Notes under the pieces: generated by a model
The model's input: the letters and a program-made list of their open reading frames with translations, nothing else
What the model was told of the DNA's origin: nothing
Database searches by the model: none
Made by a program: the position numbers and the translations under genes
Source: Collinsella sp. An307
GTDB lineage: Bacteria; Actinomycetota; Coriobacteriia; Coriobacteriales; Coriobacteriaceae
Direction of reading: 5' to 3'
Assembly: GCF_002161805.1 (NCBI RefSeq)
Contig: NZ_NFIP01000002.1
Location: forward strand, 124,001 to 188,000
Length of the DNA stretch: 64,000 nucleotides
Shown: positions 8,861-17,437 of the stretch, in pieces
How the letters are laid out: every line of letters starts with the position of its first letter
Position numbering within the stretch: position 1 is the first letter of the stretch

Positions 8861-9934
8861 TCAGCACCCGCCCCGCGGAGCGATCCAGGAGTGCTTGAGC
8901 AGGAGCGTAAACGGGCGCTCGAGCGGCTTGAGCGCCGTGAGCGCCGTTATTCCCGCGCTAAGGGCGAGGATGGCAAGAAACCCCGGGAGGGGAGCGAGGA
9001 GCAGCGGTATGTCGTAGAAGCTCGTGTGGAAGGTGAGCCACGCGCGGATGAGGCGGTGGAGCACGTAGACCGGCAGCGTTCGCCGGCCGAGGGCGGTGAG
9101 GCGCGACGCGCCGCGCGGAACGAGTTTGAGGACGGCGAGCGAGAAGACAGCTGCCACGGCGAGCGTGAGGAGCTTGAGAAGCGACCCCGCGGCAAGAGCC
9201 ACGAGCGGCCGCGCCGCGGGTGCGACCGCATCGAGGAGCGCAAGGTCGGTGTAGGGGTTGTCGCCGTACACCAAGGGGAAGAACGCGTCGTAGGCATGGG
9301 CGTCGAGGACGCGCGCGAGTGCGATGGCACCCGCCGCGGCAACGGCGAGCCAGAGCGCGGGGCGCTGCTTGAGAAGCTCGATACTCTGTGGGCGCGCGTA
9401 GTAGCCGAAGGCAAAGCATGGAAGGAAGGCGAACGTGCGGCTGAGGGCCAGAAAGCCGTCGGAGAGGTCGACGCAGCCCCAAGCAAGGGAGAGCGCGGTC
9501 GCGAGCGCCATGCCCCTCCTAGGGCCCAGATGGGCGAGAGCGGGCGTGGCGAGGTACCACCAGCTCATGGCGATGAGGTACCACGGCGCCGAGGTGAAGA
9601 GCAGCATGCGCCCGGGATGGGAGAGGAGCACCCCGTTTATCGCAAGCAGTGCGGCCTGGTAGGCGAGGCCGAGCACGACAAACGAGATGACACGGTTGAG
9701 GTTGAGCCGGCCGTCGCGCCACGCGCCCTTGGCGAAGAGGCCGGAGACCAGAACGAACAGCGGCATGTGGAAGAGGTAGATGATATCGAAGGCGCAGCTG
9801 AGCGCGGGATTGTCGTTATGGATGGGGTGCATGACGTGCCCAAAGACCACGAGCGCGATGAGTACGCCTTTAAGGTTGTCAAAAAGCGCGATGCGCTCCC
9901 GTGACGCGTCCGCCCTCGCCTGCTCCCCCTGCAT
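8861..9934 (-). CDS. Acyltransferase 3 family membrane protein
   Basis: A 357-residue multi-span protein of the acyltransferase-3 family, which O-acetylates or otherwise acylates cell-surface sugars. Motifs include LFDNLKGVLIALVVFGHV near the N-terminus with the family's conserved His, and YLFHMPLFVLVSGLF in the second segment. About ten hydrophobic segments follow. ATG at 9934 has GGGGAGG upstream; the open frame runs further upstream but that portion overlaps the luxS promoter and looks noncoding. The acceptor is unknown. It is divergent from luxS. Confidence 0.85.
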   Translation of the reverse strand: MQGEQARADASRERIALFDNLKGVLIALVVFGHVMHPIHNDNPALSCAFDIIYLFHMPLFVLVSGLFAKGAWRDGRLNLNRVISFVVLGLAYQAALLAINGVLLSHPGRMLLFTSAPWYLIAMSWWYLATPALAHLGPRRGMALATALSLAWGCVDLSDGFLALSRTFAFLPCFAFGYYARPQSIELLKQRPALWLAVAAAGAIALARVLDAHAYDAFFPLVYGDNPYTDLALLDAVAPAARPLVALAAGSLLKLLTLAVAAVFSLAVLKLVPRGASRLTALGRRTLPVYVLHRLIRAWLTFHTSFYDIPLLLAPLPGFLAILALSAGITALTALKPLERPFTLLLKHSWIAPRGGC

Positions 9935-10072
9935 CGGACCTCCCCTTGCCAGTAATCGGCGCAACGTCCGTCGGCTTTCTGTGTGCGCCGGGTGGGGTTC
10001 GCAGTGCCCCCTCCCGTGCGAGTCGTTATCATAGCAAGGACCAGAATCGCCTGACTCGAGAAAGGACCGCCC

Positions 10073-10558
10073 ATGGAGAAGATTGCGAGCTTTACCGTCG
10101 ATCATCTGACCCTTGAGCCGGGTCTCTACGTGTCGCGCGTCGATCGCGACCCTGCGACGGGCGCTGTGGTAACGACCTTTGACATCCGCCTTGTCGCCCC
10201 CAACCGGGAGCCGGTGATGAATACGGCCGAGGTGCATACCATCGAGCACTTGGGCGCCACCTATGTGCGCAACGACCCTGCGTGGGCATCGCGCGTGGTC
10301 TACTTTGGTCCCATGGGATGTCGTACGGGGTTTTACCTCGTAGTTTTTGGCGAGGTAACCTCTCGCGAGGTGTTGCCGCTCGTGCGCGGGCTCTTCAAGT
10401 TTGTGGCGGATTTTGAGGGCGACATCCCCGGCGCCGCGCCCGAGGAGTGCGGAAACTACCTCGACCAGAATCTGCCCGCCGCGCGCTGGTGGGCGCGCCG
10501 CTACCTCGCGCAGACGCTTGAGGTGATCGACGACGCGCACCTTGCCTATAGCGCGTAG
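10073..10558 (+). CDS. luxS: S-ribosylhomocysteine lyase LuxS
   Basis: A 161-residue enzyme that splits S-ribosylhomocysteine to homocysteine and DPD, the AI-2 precursor, within the activated methyl cycle. The metal-binding HTIEH (55-59), the catalytic-cysteine region GPMGCRTG with C83, and the third metal ligand in EECGNY (C126) are all present, so it should be active. Length is typical. It has GAAAGGA upstream of its ATG. Its stop abuts the stop of the convergent phosphatase gene with no space for a separate terminator. Confidence 0.97.
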   Translation: MEKIASFTVDHLTLEPGLYVSRVDRDPATGAVVTTFDIRLVAPNREPVMNTAEVHTIEHLGATYVRNDPAWASRVVYFGPMGCRTGFYLVVFGEVTSREVLPLVRGLFKFVADFEGDIPGAAPEECGNYLDQNLPAARWWARRYLAQTLEVIDDAHLAYSA

Positions 10559-11086
10559 CTAGACGGCGGGACCGTCGATAAAGGAGATGAGGGCCGCTGC
10601 GCCCTCAGCCACCTCGTCAGGAAGGACGATGAGGGCCGCTGCACCTGGCGTGAAGGCGACCTCCTCGCCGGTGAGCCAGGTGCAGATGCGGTTCATAAAG
10701 GGGATGTGTCCGCAGGCGACGATGCTTGTTGCCTGCGCCTGGGCGAGCTCGGCGAGAAACGCGGCGTCGTCCTGCTCCCAGAGCGAGGTGTGTTCAACAG
10801 GGGCGCTCACGCTGCGGCCGAGCCGCTCGAGTGCGCCGCGGGCCTCGTCCGCGGTCTGGTGTGCGCGCACGGCAGGGCTCGTCCACAGGGCGATGGACTG
10901 GCCCTCGGGCGCAAGGTCGAGGCCCGCCCCCTCGGCGTCGGCCAGAAGCTCGGTAAAGGTAGTCTCAAAACCGGTTGGCGCGGCGAGCGCGGCGCGACCG
11001 GCGGGCGTGAGCTCGCGCAGGGCGTCGGGCTTACCGGTGCCGGTGGGCTCGGGCTTACCGTGGCGAATGAGGATGAGCTGCTTCAT
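10559..11086 (-). CDS. Histidine phosphatase family protein (SixA-like)
   Basis: A 175-residue member of the histidine phosphatase (phosphoglycerate mutase-like) superfamily. The N-terminus MKQLILIRHGKP contains the RHG signature with the phospho-accepting His. A second conserved His lies in VACGHIPFM. The compact size resembles SixA, which dephosphorylates phosphohistidine on signalling proteins, but other substrates are possible. ATG at 11086 has AGGAGC upstream. It lies 56 bp downstream of upp on the same strand, so the two are probably cotranscribed. Confidence 0.82.
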   Translation of the reverse strand: MKQLILIRHGKPEPTGTGKPDALRELTPAGRAALAAPTGFETTFTELLADAEGAGLDLAPEGQSIALWTSPAVRAHQTADEARGALERLGRSVSAPVEHTSLWEQDDAAFLAELAQAQATSIVACGHIPFMNRICTWLTGEEVAFTPGAAALIVLPDEVAEGAAALISFIDGPAV

Positions 11087-11142
11087 AGTTGCTCCTGTCA
11101 GAAAATGTGCCGCGCGCCGGGCACCACGCGGTGACGTAGCGC

Positions 11143-11790
11143 CTAGAGGGTGCCAAAGATGCGGTCGCCCGCGTCGCCAAGGCCGGGCACGATGTAGGCG
11201 TTCTCGTTCAGGCACTCGTCGATGGCGCAGGTATAGATGTGGATATCGGGGTCGTCGGCAAGCACTGCGGCGAGTCCCTCGGGCGCAGCGATAAGGACGG
11301 CGAGCTTGAGGTCGCGCGCGCCGCGGGCCTTGAGGGCGTGGATGGCGTCGATGGCTGACCCACCCGTGGCGAGCATGGGGTCGACGATGATGGAGGTGCG
11401 CTCGTTGATGTCGTGCGGGACCTTGAAGTAGTACTCGCGCGGCTCGTGCGTGGTCTCGTCGCGCTCCATGCCGATGTGGCCCACGCGGGCGGACGGGATG
11501 AGGTCGAGCATACCGTCGACCATGCCGAGGCCGGCGCGCAGGATGGGGACGATCGCGACCTTACGGCCCGAGATCTCCTTGCCCACCGTGCGGCAGATGG
11601 GGGTCTCGACCTCACGGTCGGCGAGCGGGAAGTCGCGCGTGACCTCGTAACCCTCAAAGAGAGCCAGCTCGCGCACGAGCTCGCGGAACTGCTTGGTGCC
11701 CGTGTTCTTGTCACGCATGATGGTGAGCTTATGCTGGACGAGCGGGTGGTCGACGACGGTAACGCGCGATGCGTCGTAGCTGATGGCCAT
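11143..11790 (-). CDS. upp: Uracil phosphoribosyltransferase
   Basis: A 215-residue pyrimidine-salvage enzyme that makes UMP from uracil and PRPP. The PRPP-binding motif appears as [14 protein letters not shown], and [13 protein letters not shown] and the C-terminal [14 protein letters not shown] match the family well. The start has AGAAGGAGA at ideal spacing. It is divergent from the YbaK-like gene and precedes the histidine phosphatase gene. Confidence 0.96.
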   Translation of the reverse strand: MAISYDASRVTVVDHPLVQHKLTIMRDKNTGTKQFRELVRELALFEGYEVTRDFPLADREVETPICRTVGKEISGRKVAIVPILRAGLGMVDGMLDLIPSARVGHIGMERDETTHEPREYYFKVPHDINERTSIIVDPMLATGGSAIDAIHALKARGARDLKLAVLIAAPEGLAAVLADDPDIHIYTCAIDECLNENAYIVPGLGDAGDRIFGTL

Positions 11791-11935
11791 AAGGCGTGTC
11801 TCCTTCTGTGCGGACCCTGCGGTTGCCGGGTGCCTCTCGGTAACCGATTGCTTACGTACCCGATTATCGCACGCGCGGGCACGTGGGTTCTGCTATATCT
11901 GCTAACGGATAGATTTGGTTGAGAAAGGGGTTGCC

Positions 11936-12403
11936 ATGGCAATCGAGCGTGTGAGGGCCTACTTTGCCGAGCAGGGGATAGCGGAGCGCATTTTGGAGTT
12001 TGAGACCTCGAGCGCCACGGTGGAGCTGGCGGCAGCAGCCGTGGGCTGCGAGCCCGAGCGCATCGCCAAGACGCTCTCGTTTCATGTGGGAGAGCGCGTG
12101 GCTCTCATCGTGGCCGCCGGCGACGCGCGCATCGACAACCCCAAGTTCAAGGCGCAGTTTCACACCAAGGCCAAGATGCTCTCGGCCGCGGAGGCGGAGC
12201 CGCTCATCGGCCACGCCGTGGGTGGGGTGTGCCCCTTTGCCGTGAACGACGGTTGCGACGTGTACCTGGACGAGAGCCTGCGCCGCTTTGACACAGTCTA
12301 CCCGGCCTGCGGCAGCGCCAACAGCGCCATCGGGCTCACGCTCGAGGAGCTCGAGCGCTACGCGCACCCGGTCGCATGGATCGACGTCTGCAAGCTGCCG
12401 TAG
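11936..12403 (+). CDS. YbaK/EbsC-type aminoacyl-tRNA deacylase
   Basis: A 155-residue YbaK/ProX-domain protein. This family hydrolyses mischarged aminoacyl-tRNAs, for example Cys-tRNA(Pro), in trans. The YbaK-like features include a KTLSFHV strand, a GDARIDN/KFK segment with the conserved Lys, the G-H-A-V-G-G-V-C-P-F loop, and a C-terminal ACGSANSAIGLT stretch. ATG at 11936 has GAAAGGGG upstream. Substrate specificity cannot be decided here. Confidence 0.85.
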   Translation: MAIERVRAYFAEQGIAERILEFETSSATVELAAAAVGCEPERIAKTLSFHVGERVALIVAAGDARIDNPKFKAQFHTKAKMLSAAEAEPLIGHAVGGVCPFAVNDGCDVYLDESLRRFDTVYPACGSANSAIGLTLEELERYAHPVAWIDVCKLP

Positions 12404-12442
12404 AATCACTTCTAATTGCAAGAATAGGTGCCGAGCACATGA

Positions 12443-12515
12443 GGGCGGGAGGCCCTTCCCGTTGCGCGATTTCTCGCAGAGCTGAGCGCAAGGGGAAGGG
12501 CCTCCCGCCCTTCTT
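12443..12515 (+). terminator. Very stable terminator after the YbaK-like gene
   Basis: Perfect 18-bp arms at 12443-12460 and 12493-12510 are extended inward by TTGCGC/GCGCAA and followed by TTCTTT on the + strand. The stop codon of the convergent P-type ATPase gene is 16 bp away. Confidence 0.85.
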
Positions 12516-12525
12516 TGGGAACGAT

Positions 12526-14430
12526 TTATTTCTCGATATGCAGGCAGCGCATAGCGTTCAGGATCGCAATCATCGCCACGCCCACGTCGCCAAAGACGGC
12601 GAGCCACATGTTGGCAAGGCCGAAGGCGGCAAGCACGAGAATGAGGATCTTGACGCCAATGGCAAAGACGATGTTCTGCCACACGATTGCCATGGTGCGG
12701 CGTGCGATGCGCATGGCCTTGGCGATCTTGGACGGTTTGTCGTCCATGAGGACCACGTCTGCCGCCTCGATGGCGGCGTCCGAGCCCATCGCGCCCATGG
12801 CGATGCCAACGTCGGCGCGCATGAGCACGGGCGCGTCGTTGATGCCGTCTCCCGCAAAGGCGAGCTTGCCGCCCTCGGGCTCGGTGGCAAGCAGGCGCTC
12901 CACCTGGGCGACCTTGTCCTCGGGTAAGAGCTGGGCGTGGAACTCGTCAATGTTGAGTTTCGTGGCCACGGCGCGTGCCACGTCCTCGCGGTCCCCGGTG
13001 AGCATGACGCAGCGTTTGACGCCCGCCGCGTGGAGTGCGCTGATGGTCTGGGCGGCGTCGTCTTTCACCACGTCGGCGATGACGATGTGTCCCACGTAGG
13101 TGTTATCGATAAGCACGTGCAGGATGGTGCCGGTAAGCTCGCAGTCGGGAGCGTTCGCGCCATGGGCGCGCATGAGCTTGTCGTTGCCCACTACCACGAC
13201 GTGCTCGTTCACGCGGGCAGAGACGCCGTGCCCGGACTCCTCGCGCGCCTCGGTGATGCGCGCCTGGTCGATCTCGCCTGAATAGGCGGCGCGCACGCTC
13301 ACAGCGATGGGGTGGTCCGAGAACGCCTCGGCATATGCCGCCATGGAGAGCACGTAATCGGCGTCGACGCCCGACTCGGGGTGCACGGCGACCACGTTGA
13401 ACGTGCCCGAGGTGAGGGTTCCCGTCTTGTCAAAGACCACGGTGTCCACGTGGGACAGAAGCTCGAGGTAGTTGGAGCCCTTGACGAGGATGCCCTCGCG
13501 CGATGCGGCGCCGATGCCACCGAAGAAGCTGAGCGGGACCGAGATTACGAGCGCGCAGGGGCAGGAGACCACAAGGAACGTGAGGCCGCGGAGCACCCAG
13601 TCGGTCCAAGGGCCGAGCCCAAGGAGCGGCGGTACAATGGCGAGCACCACGGCAGAGATGGTGACGATGGGGGTGTAGACGCGGGCGAAGCGCGTGATGA
13701 AGTTCTCGGTCTTGGCCTTCTTCTCGCTCGCGTTCTCCACGAGCTCCAAGATGCGCGACACGGTCGACTCGCCGAAGGGCTTGGTGGTCTTGACGTGCAG
13801 AAGCCCCGTCATGTTGATGCAGCCGGAGATGACGTCTGCGCCCACCTCCACGTGGCGCGGCACGCTCTCGCCCGTGAGCGCAGCGGTGTCGAGCTGGCTC
13901 ACGCCCTCTACGACGATGCCGTCGATGGGTACGCGCTCGCCGGGTTTGACGACGATGACGTCGCCCACGGCGACCTCGTCCGGATCGACCTCTACAAGCT
14001 CGCCATCTTGCTCGATGTTGGCGTAATCGGGCGCGATGTCCATCATATCGGCGATGGACTTGCGGCTCTTGCCCACGGCATAGCTCTGAAAGAGCTCGCC
14101 CACCTGGTAGAAGAGCATGACCGCGCAGCCCTCAGCAGACTGCGGCTCCGTCTCGGGGAAGAGGATCGTCGCAAAGGCGCCGAGAGTCGCGACCGTCATA
14201 AGGAAGGCCTCGTCAAAGGGGTCCCCGCGCCGGATGTTATTCCACGCCTTTACGAGGACGTCGTGGCCGGCGATAAGGAACGCCACAAAGTAGAGCGCAA
14301 AGGCGGCGTAGACCTCCGCCTCGCCAAAGAGGGTCCCGAGTGCGCCCGTCTTCTCGGTGACCATGACGGCGAAGAAGAGAGCGATGGCGATAAGGATGCG
14401 GTTGCGCCATTTGATTTGCTTCTTGTTCAT
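12526..14430 (-). CDS. Heavy-metal P1B-type ATPase, Zn/Cd/Pb type
   Basis: A 634-residue efflux pump. It has the transmembrane SCPCALV metal site, the phosphorylation motif DKTGTLTSG, the conserved HP in SDHPIAV, the hinge AFAGDGINDAPVL, and a last-helix GDVGVAMIAILNAMR. The Asp in that last helix together with CPC is characteristic of ZntA/CadA-type pumps for Zn2+, Cd2+ and Pb2+ rather than copper. It lacks an N-terminal HMA domain; a separate HMA gene lies just upstream in the operon. The third gene after the SmtB-like repressor, it is separated from the HMA gene by a long hairpin. Confidence 0.93.
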   Translation of the reverse strand: MNKKQIKWRNRILIAIALFFAVMVTEKTGALGTLFGEAEVYAAFALYFVAFLIAGHDVLVKAWNNIRRGDPFDEAFLMTVATLGAFATILFPETEPQSAEGCAVMLFYQVGELFQSYAVGKSRKSIADMMDIAPDYANIEQDGELVEVDPDEVAVGDVIVVKPGERVPIDGIVVEGVSQLDTAALTGESVPRHVEVGADVISGCINMTGLLHVKTTKPFGESTVSRILELVENASEKKAKTENFITRFARVYTPIVTISAVVLAIVPPLLGLGPWTDWVLRGLTFLVVSCPCALVISVPLSFFGGIGAASREGILVKGSNYLELLSHVDTVVFDKTGTLTSGTFNVVAVHPESGVDADYVLSMAAYAEAFSDHPIAVSVRAAYSGEIDQARITEAREESGHGVSARVNEHVVVVGNDKLMRAHGANAPDCELTGTILHVLIDNTYVGHIVIADVVKDDAAQTISALHAAGVKRCVMLTGDREDVARAVATKLNIDEFHAQLLPEDKVAQVERLLATEPEGGKLAFAGDGINDAPVLMRADVGIAMGAMGSDAAIEAADVVLMDDKPSKIAKAMRIARRTMAIVWQNIVFAIGVKILILVLAAFGLANMWLAVFGDVGVAMIAILNAMRCLHIEK

Positions 14431-14460
14431 GATGGTTCCTTAGTTTGTGACGAACCTGCG

Positions 14461-14546
14461 GCGGGGCGCCCACCATTTCTCGCTGCTCAAACAGTCCTCG
14501 CGCTTCGCGCTGCGGAACTCGCGACGAGAAATGGCGGACGCCCCGC
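14461..14546. repeat. Long hairpin inside the metal-efflux operon
   Basis: Arms 14461-14482 and 14525-14546 pair over 22 bases with two mismatches, around a 42-base GC-rich loop. It occupies most of the 126 bp between the HMA gene and the ATPase gene. There is no T run, so it is more likely an RNA stability or processing element, or an inserted repeat, than a terminator. Confidence 0.75.
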
Positions 14547-14556
14547 GCGCGTGCTT

Positions 14557-14775
14557 TTACCGGACAATCTCGCAATCGGGTTCGATCTTGCTGGTGAGGG
14601 CGACGACCTTCTCGAGCACCTCGTCAAACGCGTCATCCGCGGCGGTGAGCGTGAGCTTTTGCGTTAGGAAGTTGACGCGGGCGCTCTCGACGCCGTCGAT
14701 CTTGTTGAGGGCGTCCTCGAGCTTCTGCGCGCAGTTGGCGCAATCGATCTCGTCGAGTTTGAATGACTTGCGCAT
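14557..14775 (-). CDS. Free-standing HMA-domain metallochaperone
   Basis: A 72-residue single-domain protein of the heavy-metal-associated ferredoxin-like fold. The metal-binding CANC motif (residues 12-15) follows an acidic DEID stretch; acidic residues next to CxxC are typical of Zn/Cd rather than Cu domains. It probably delivers metal to, or substitutes for, the N-terminal domain missing from the downstream ATPase. The start has GGAAAGGAA upstream. It is second in the arsR-HMA-ATPase operon. Confidence 0.88.
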   Translation of the reverse strand: MRKSFKLDEIDCANCAQKLEDALNKIDGVESARVNFLTQKLTLTAADDAFDEVLEKVVALTSKIEPDCEIVR

Positions 14776-14815
14776 GGTGGGTTCCTTTCCCTCGGTGCCC
14801 TTTGGGGCGTGGCTG

Positions 14816-15145
14816 TTACTCGCAGATGTGGTTCATGCCCTGGGCGAGCATGGTGTGGACGTGGTCGTCGGCAAGTGAGTAGATGATGCTGCGGCCGTCG
14901 CGGTCGAAGCGCACGAGCCTCGCCTGCTTTAGGATGCGCAGCTGATGGCTGACGGCGCTTTGCGTGGCGCCGATGGTCTCAGCGATATCGCCCACGGCGC
15001 GCGGCTGGTCAAACAGCGCGTAGAGAATCTTGATGCGGGTGGTGTCGGAAAAGACCTTGAACAGGTCGGCAAGGTCGTAGAGCAGCTCCTCGTCGGGCAG
15101 GCAGGGCTCGTCTGCGACAGGGGAGGTTTCGGCGTCGGCAGTCAT
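14816..15145 (-). CDS. ArsR/SmtB-family metal-responsive repressor
   Basis: A 109-residue winged-helix repressor. The recognition helix lies around QSAVSHQLRILK. The last helix carries D93, H95, H106 and E109 in an exact DxHx10HxxE pattern, the alpha-5 zinc site of SmtB/CzrA. Metal binding should release it from DNA. It leads the operon that also encodes the HMA protein and the efflux ATPase, and two palindromes overlap its promoter, so autoregulation is very likely. The start has GAAGGGAG upstream. Confidence 0.92.
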   Translation of the reverse strand: MTADAETSPVADEPCLPDEELLYDLADLFKVFSDTTRIKILYALFDQPRAVGDIAETIGATQSAVSHQLRILKQARLVRFDRDGRSIIYSLADDHVHTMLAQGMNHICE

Positions 15146-15169
15146 GGTGCTCCCTTCGACTCTTTAACG

Positions 15170-15227
15170 TATGAACAAGTGTTCATATATCTGAGTATGA
15201 GTATATGAACGTATGCTCATATGTCAA
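15170..15227 (-). promoter_or_regulatory. Promoter and paired ArsR-type operators of the metal operon
   Basis: On the - strand TTGACA (15222-15227) and TATACT (15200-15205) are spaced by 16 bases. Operator 2 (15203-15222), ATATGAAC-GTAT-GCTCATAT, fills the spacer and touches both hexamers. Operator 1 (15170-15187) is the perfect palindrome TATGAACA-AG-TGTTCATA just downstream of the -10. The centres are 34 bp apart. Both resemble SmtB/CadC sites. Confidence 0.82.
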
Positions 15228-15389
15228 GAGATTCTTATGCGAATTCTCCGAAAGGTGTCCGTTTTCCGCGAACGGCGCCGGAGCCCGGCGCAATATACGC
15301 GCCGCTCGTTGTCGGAGCGATGCGGTAGGATAACAGGCGAAGATCGCAAAACGCACCGGCGCCTCATCGTCGGTAGAAACGGAGCAGCT

Positions 15390-16295
15390 ATGATCATCGA
15401 GGAGCATGCCCTCTGGGGCGAGGAGCCCACGCCCGAGCACCCTGCAACCTATAGAGCCTACTTGGCTGATGCGCTCACCTCGGCACCCGACGCCAAGCGT
15501 CCGGCCATGGTGGTCTGCGGTGGCGGGGGATTTCACCACGTGGTGTCGCACGAGAAGGAGCCGGTAGCGCTTGCGTTTCTCGACCGGGGCTACCAGGTGT
15601 TTGTGCTCGACTACGTGACAACCTCAACGGGCGACGTGTCCTATCCCCATCCCGAGGCGGATCTTGCCAAGATGGTCGCCACGGTGCGTGCCAACGCCGA
15701 CGCTTGGCGCGTGGACCCGGAGCGCGTGGCCGTCATCGGGTTCTCAGCGGGCGGCTTTGTCTGCGCGGCGCTCGCCGCCGGATGGAAGTCCGGTCCCTTT
15801 GCGGCGCTCGCCGGCGCGCGCCCCGATGCCATCCGTCCCGATGCGGCGGTGCTTTGCTATCCGTTGCTCGATCTGCGCGTGGTGCGCGACGAGCAGCTGC
15901 GCGACCCACGCATCGACCTGCGCGTTCCCAAGACGGGCGGCAAGACCGGGCGCGATTTGGTGATGGACTATCTCGGCGCGGTCGCGGGCGGTGAGGGCGA
16001 TGACGAGCGCCTGACCGAGATTGCCCCGGTGAGCCATGTCGACCGTACCATGGCGCCGACCTTTGTGTGGGGAACCGCCGACGACAAGACCTGTCCTATC
16101 GTGCAGGTGCACGACCTTGCCGCCGCCATGGCGCGCGCCGGCGTGCCGCATGAGGTGCACGTCTTTGACCAGGGCGGGCACGGCCTCTCGATGGCAAACG
16201 TCAACACGCGCACGGATAACGAGGCGGAACAGGCGGTCGTGCGCCCCTGGTTCGATCTGGCGTGCGCTTTCCTCACGCGCCGAGGCGTCGCGTAG
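15390..16295 (+). CDS. Alpha/beta hydrolase (acetyl-esterase/lipase type)
   Basis: A 301-residue hydrolase of the BD-FAE/Aes-like group. The nucleophile elbow is GFSAGG with the catalytic Ser; the oxyanion strand contains VVCGGGGFHHV; the acid region is VWGTADDKTCP, and the catalytic His lies in DQGGHGLSM. Substrates in this group are small acyl or carbohydrate esters. ATG at 15390 has ACGGAGC upstream; the open frame reaches back into the metal operator region but that part looks noncoding. No signal peptide is visible, so it should be cytoplasmic. Confidence 0.85.
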   Translation: MIIEEHALWGEEPTPEHPATYRAYLADALTSAPDAKRPAMVVCGGGGFHHVVSHEKEPVALAFLDRGYQVFVLDYVTTSTGDVSYPHPEADLAKMVATVRANADAWRVDPERVAVIGFSAGGFVCAALAAGWKSGPFAALAGARPDAIRPDAAVLCYPLLDLRVVRDEQLRDPRIDLRVPKTGGKTGRDLVMDYLGAVAGGEGDDERLTEIAPVSHVDRTMAPTFVWGTADDKTCPIVQVHDLAAAMARAGVPHEVHVFDQGGHGLSMANVNTRTDNEAEQAVVRPWFDLACAFLTRRGVA

Positions 16296-16353
16296 CGGCG
16301 CGTAGTCATTTGCCGGCGTGTTCGGGGTATGGTAGTCGCAGGGAGGTGGTGAC

Positions 16354-17376
16354 ATGGAACGTGTTTGGTCGGTGCGCTCGGAGGTGTTGGCGGCCGGTTC
16401 TGTCACACAGGCGGCTGGGTCGCAAAACGCGGCGGGGCGCGTAACGCTCGTCTCCGCGGCGGAAGCGGCGGAGCGCTTTCCCGACGCCCTTACCGTGGAG
16501 GTGCTGGAGTCGCTGCCGCATGCCGCCGTGTCCTATATCGAGCGCGACGCGGCGTGCGCGGCGGGCATTGTCGTCATTCCCACGGCGCGGCGCCCGCAGC
16601 GCGAGGCGCGCCGGTTCGCGTTCATCGTACTTCCCGGCGAGCTTGTGCTAGTTGAGGATGGCTCGACTTGCGCAGAGCTTCTCGCTCAGCTCCAAGCTGA
16701 GAAGGCGCCGGTGGGAAGTGCACACGGCGCCCTGGTCGCGCTCGTGCGGCTGCTTCTGCGCGATCACCCCGCCAAGCTGTCGCGCGTGCGCGAGGACTTC
16801 GAGCTCATCGAGGAGCTCATTCTAGAGGGCCGCGAGCGCGTGAACCGCTCGCTCATGCGCGAGGACGCGCGCCGCCTGCTCGGCCTCGATGGATTCTACC
16901 AAGGGCTTACCGATATCTTGGGCGAGCTAGCCGACGAGGGCGAAGGGCTTATCGATCCCGCCGTGCGCCCGCGCCTCGCCGCGCTCGCACGGCAGGTGGA
17001 GCGCCTCTCCACGCGCCTGGAGGCGCTGCAGGACTACTGCCTGCAGGTTCAGGCGCTCTATCAGGAGAGCATCGATATCCGGCAGAACAACGTTATGCAG
17101 TGGCTCACCGTGGTGACGACCATCGCCATGCCGCTTACCTTTATCACCGGCTGGTACGGTATGAACTTCCCGCACATGGCGCTGTTCGATGTGCCCTGGG
17201 GCTATATCGCGGTCGTTGCGGTGTGCGCGGCGATCGTTGCTCTCGAGATCGCGTTCTTCCATCGCCAGGGCTGGTTGAGTTTTGGCGGACGCGTGCGCCG
17301 TGACGCTCACGGGGCACGGCGACGCGCAAAGCGCACGACCGGCACAGGTGCGGCCCGCCACGGGGAGGACGCGTAG
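16354..17376 (+). CDS. CorA family Mg2+/divalent cation channel
   Basis: A 340-residue protein with a long acidic and basic cytoplasmic N-terminal domain, a helical region, and two C-terminal membrane segments. The first segment ends in GWYGMNF, the CorA selectivity signature. The C-terminal tail is strongly basic. The start has GGGAGGTGG upstream. Whether it carries Mg2+, Co2+ or other ions cannot be told from the sequence. Confidence 0.9.
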   Translation: MERVWSVRSEVLAAGSVTQAAGSQNAAGRVTLVSAAEAAERFPDALTVEVLESLPHAAVSYIERDAACAAGIVVIPTARRPQREARRFAFIVLPGELVLVEDGSTCAELLAQLQAEKAPVGSAHGALVALVRLLLRDHPAKLSRVREDFELIEELILEGRERVNRSLMREDARRLLGLDGFYQGLTDILGELADEGEGLIDPAVRPRLAALARQVERLSTRLEALQDYCLQVQALYQESIDIRQNNVMQWLTVVTTIAMPLTFITGWYGMNFPHMALFDVPWGYIAVVAVCAAIVALEIAFFHRQGWLSFGGRVRRDAHGARRRAKRTTGTGAARHGEDA

Positions 17377-17390
17377 GCCACCTAAGGCGG

Positions 17391-17396
17391 TATACT
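17391..17396 (+). promoter_or_regulatory. Candidate -10 box upstream of the GH13 gene
   Basis: TATACT followed by GTT lies 41 bp before the GH13 start. No convincing -35 hexamer is seen at 16-18 bp. The same TATACTGTT string precedes the small membrane protein gene at 55735. Confidence 0.4.
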
Positions 17397-17437
17397 GTTC
17401 AAGATGACGATTTGTCAACATGGACAGGAGCTGCGTT

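Noticed and set aside
15213-15389. Upstream start for the alpha/beta hydrolase (59 extra residues)
   Set aside because: The extension covers the metal operator, reads as basic low-similarity sequence, and the ATG at 15390 has its own ribosome-binding site.
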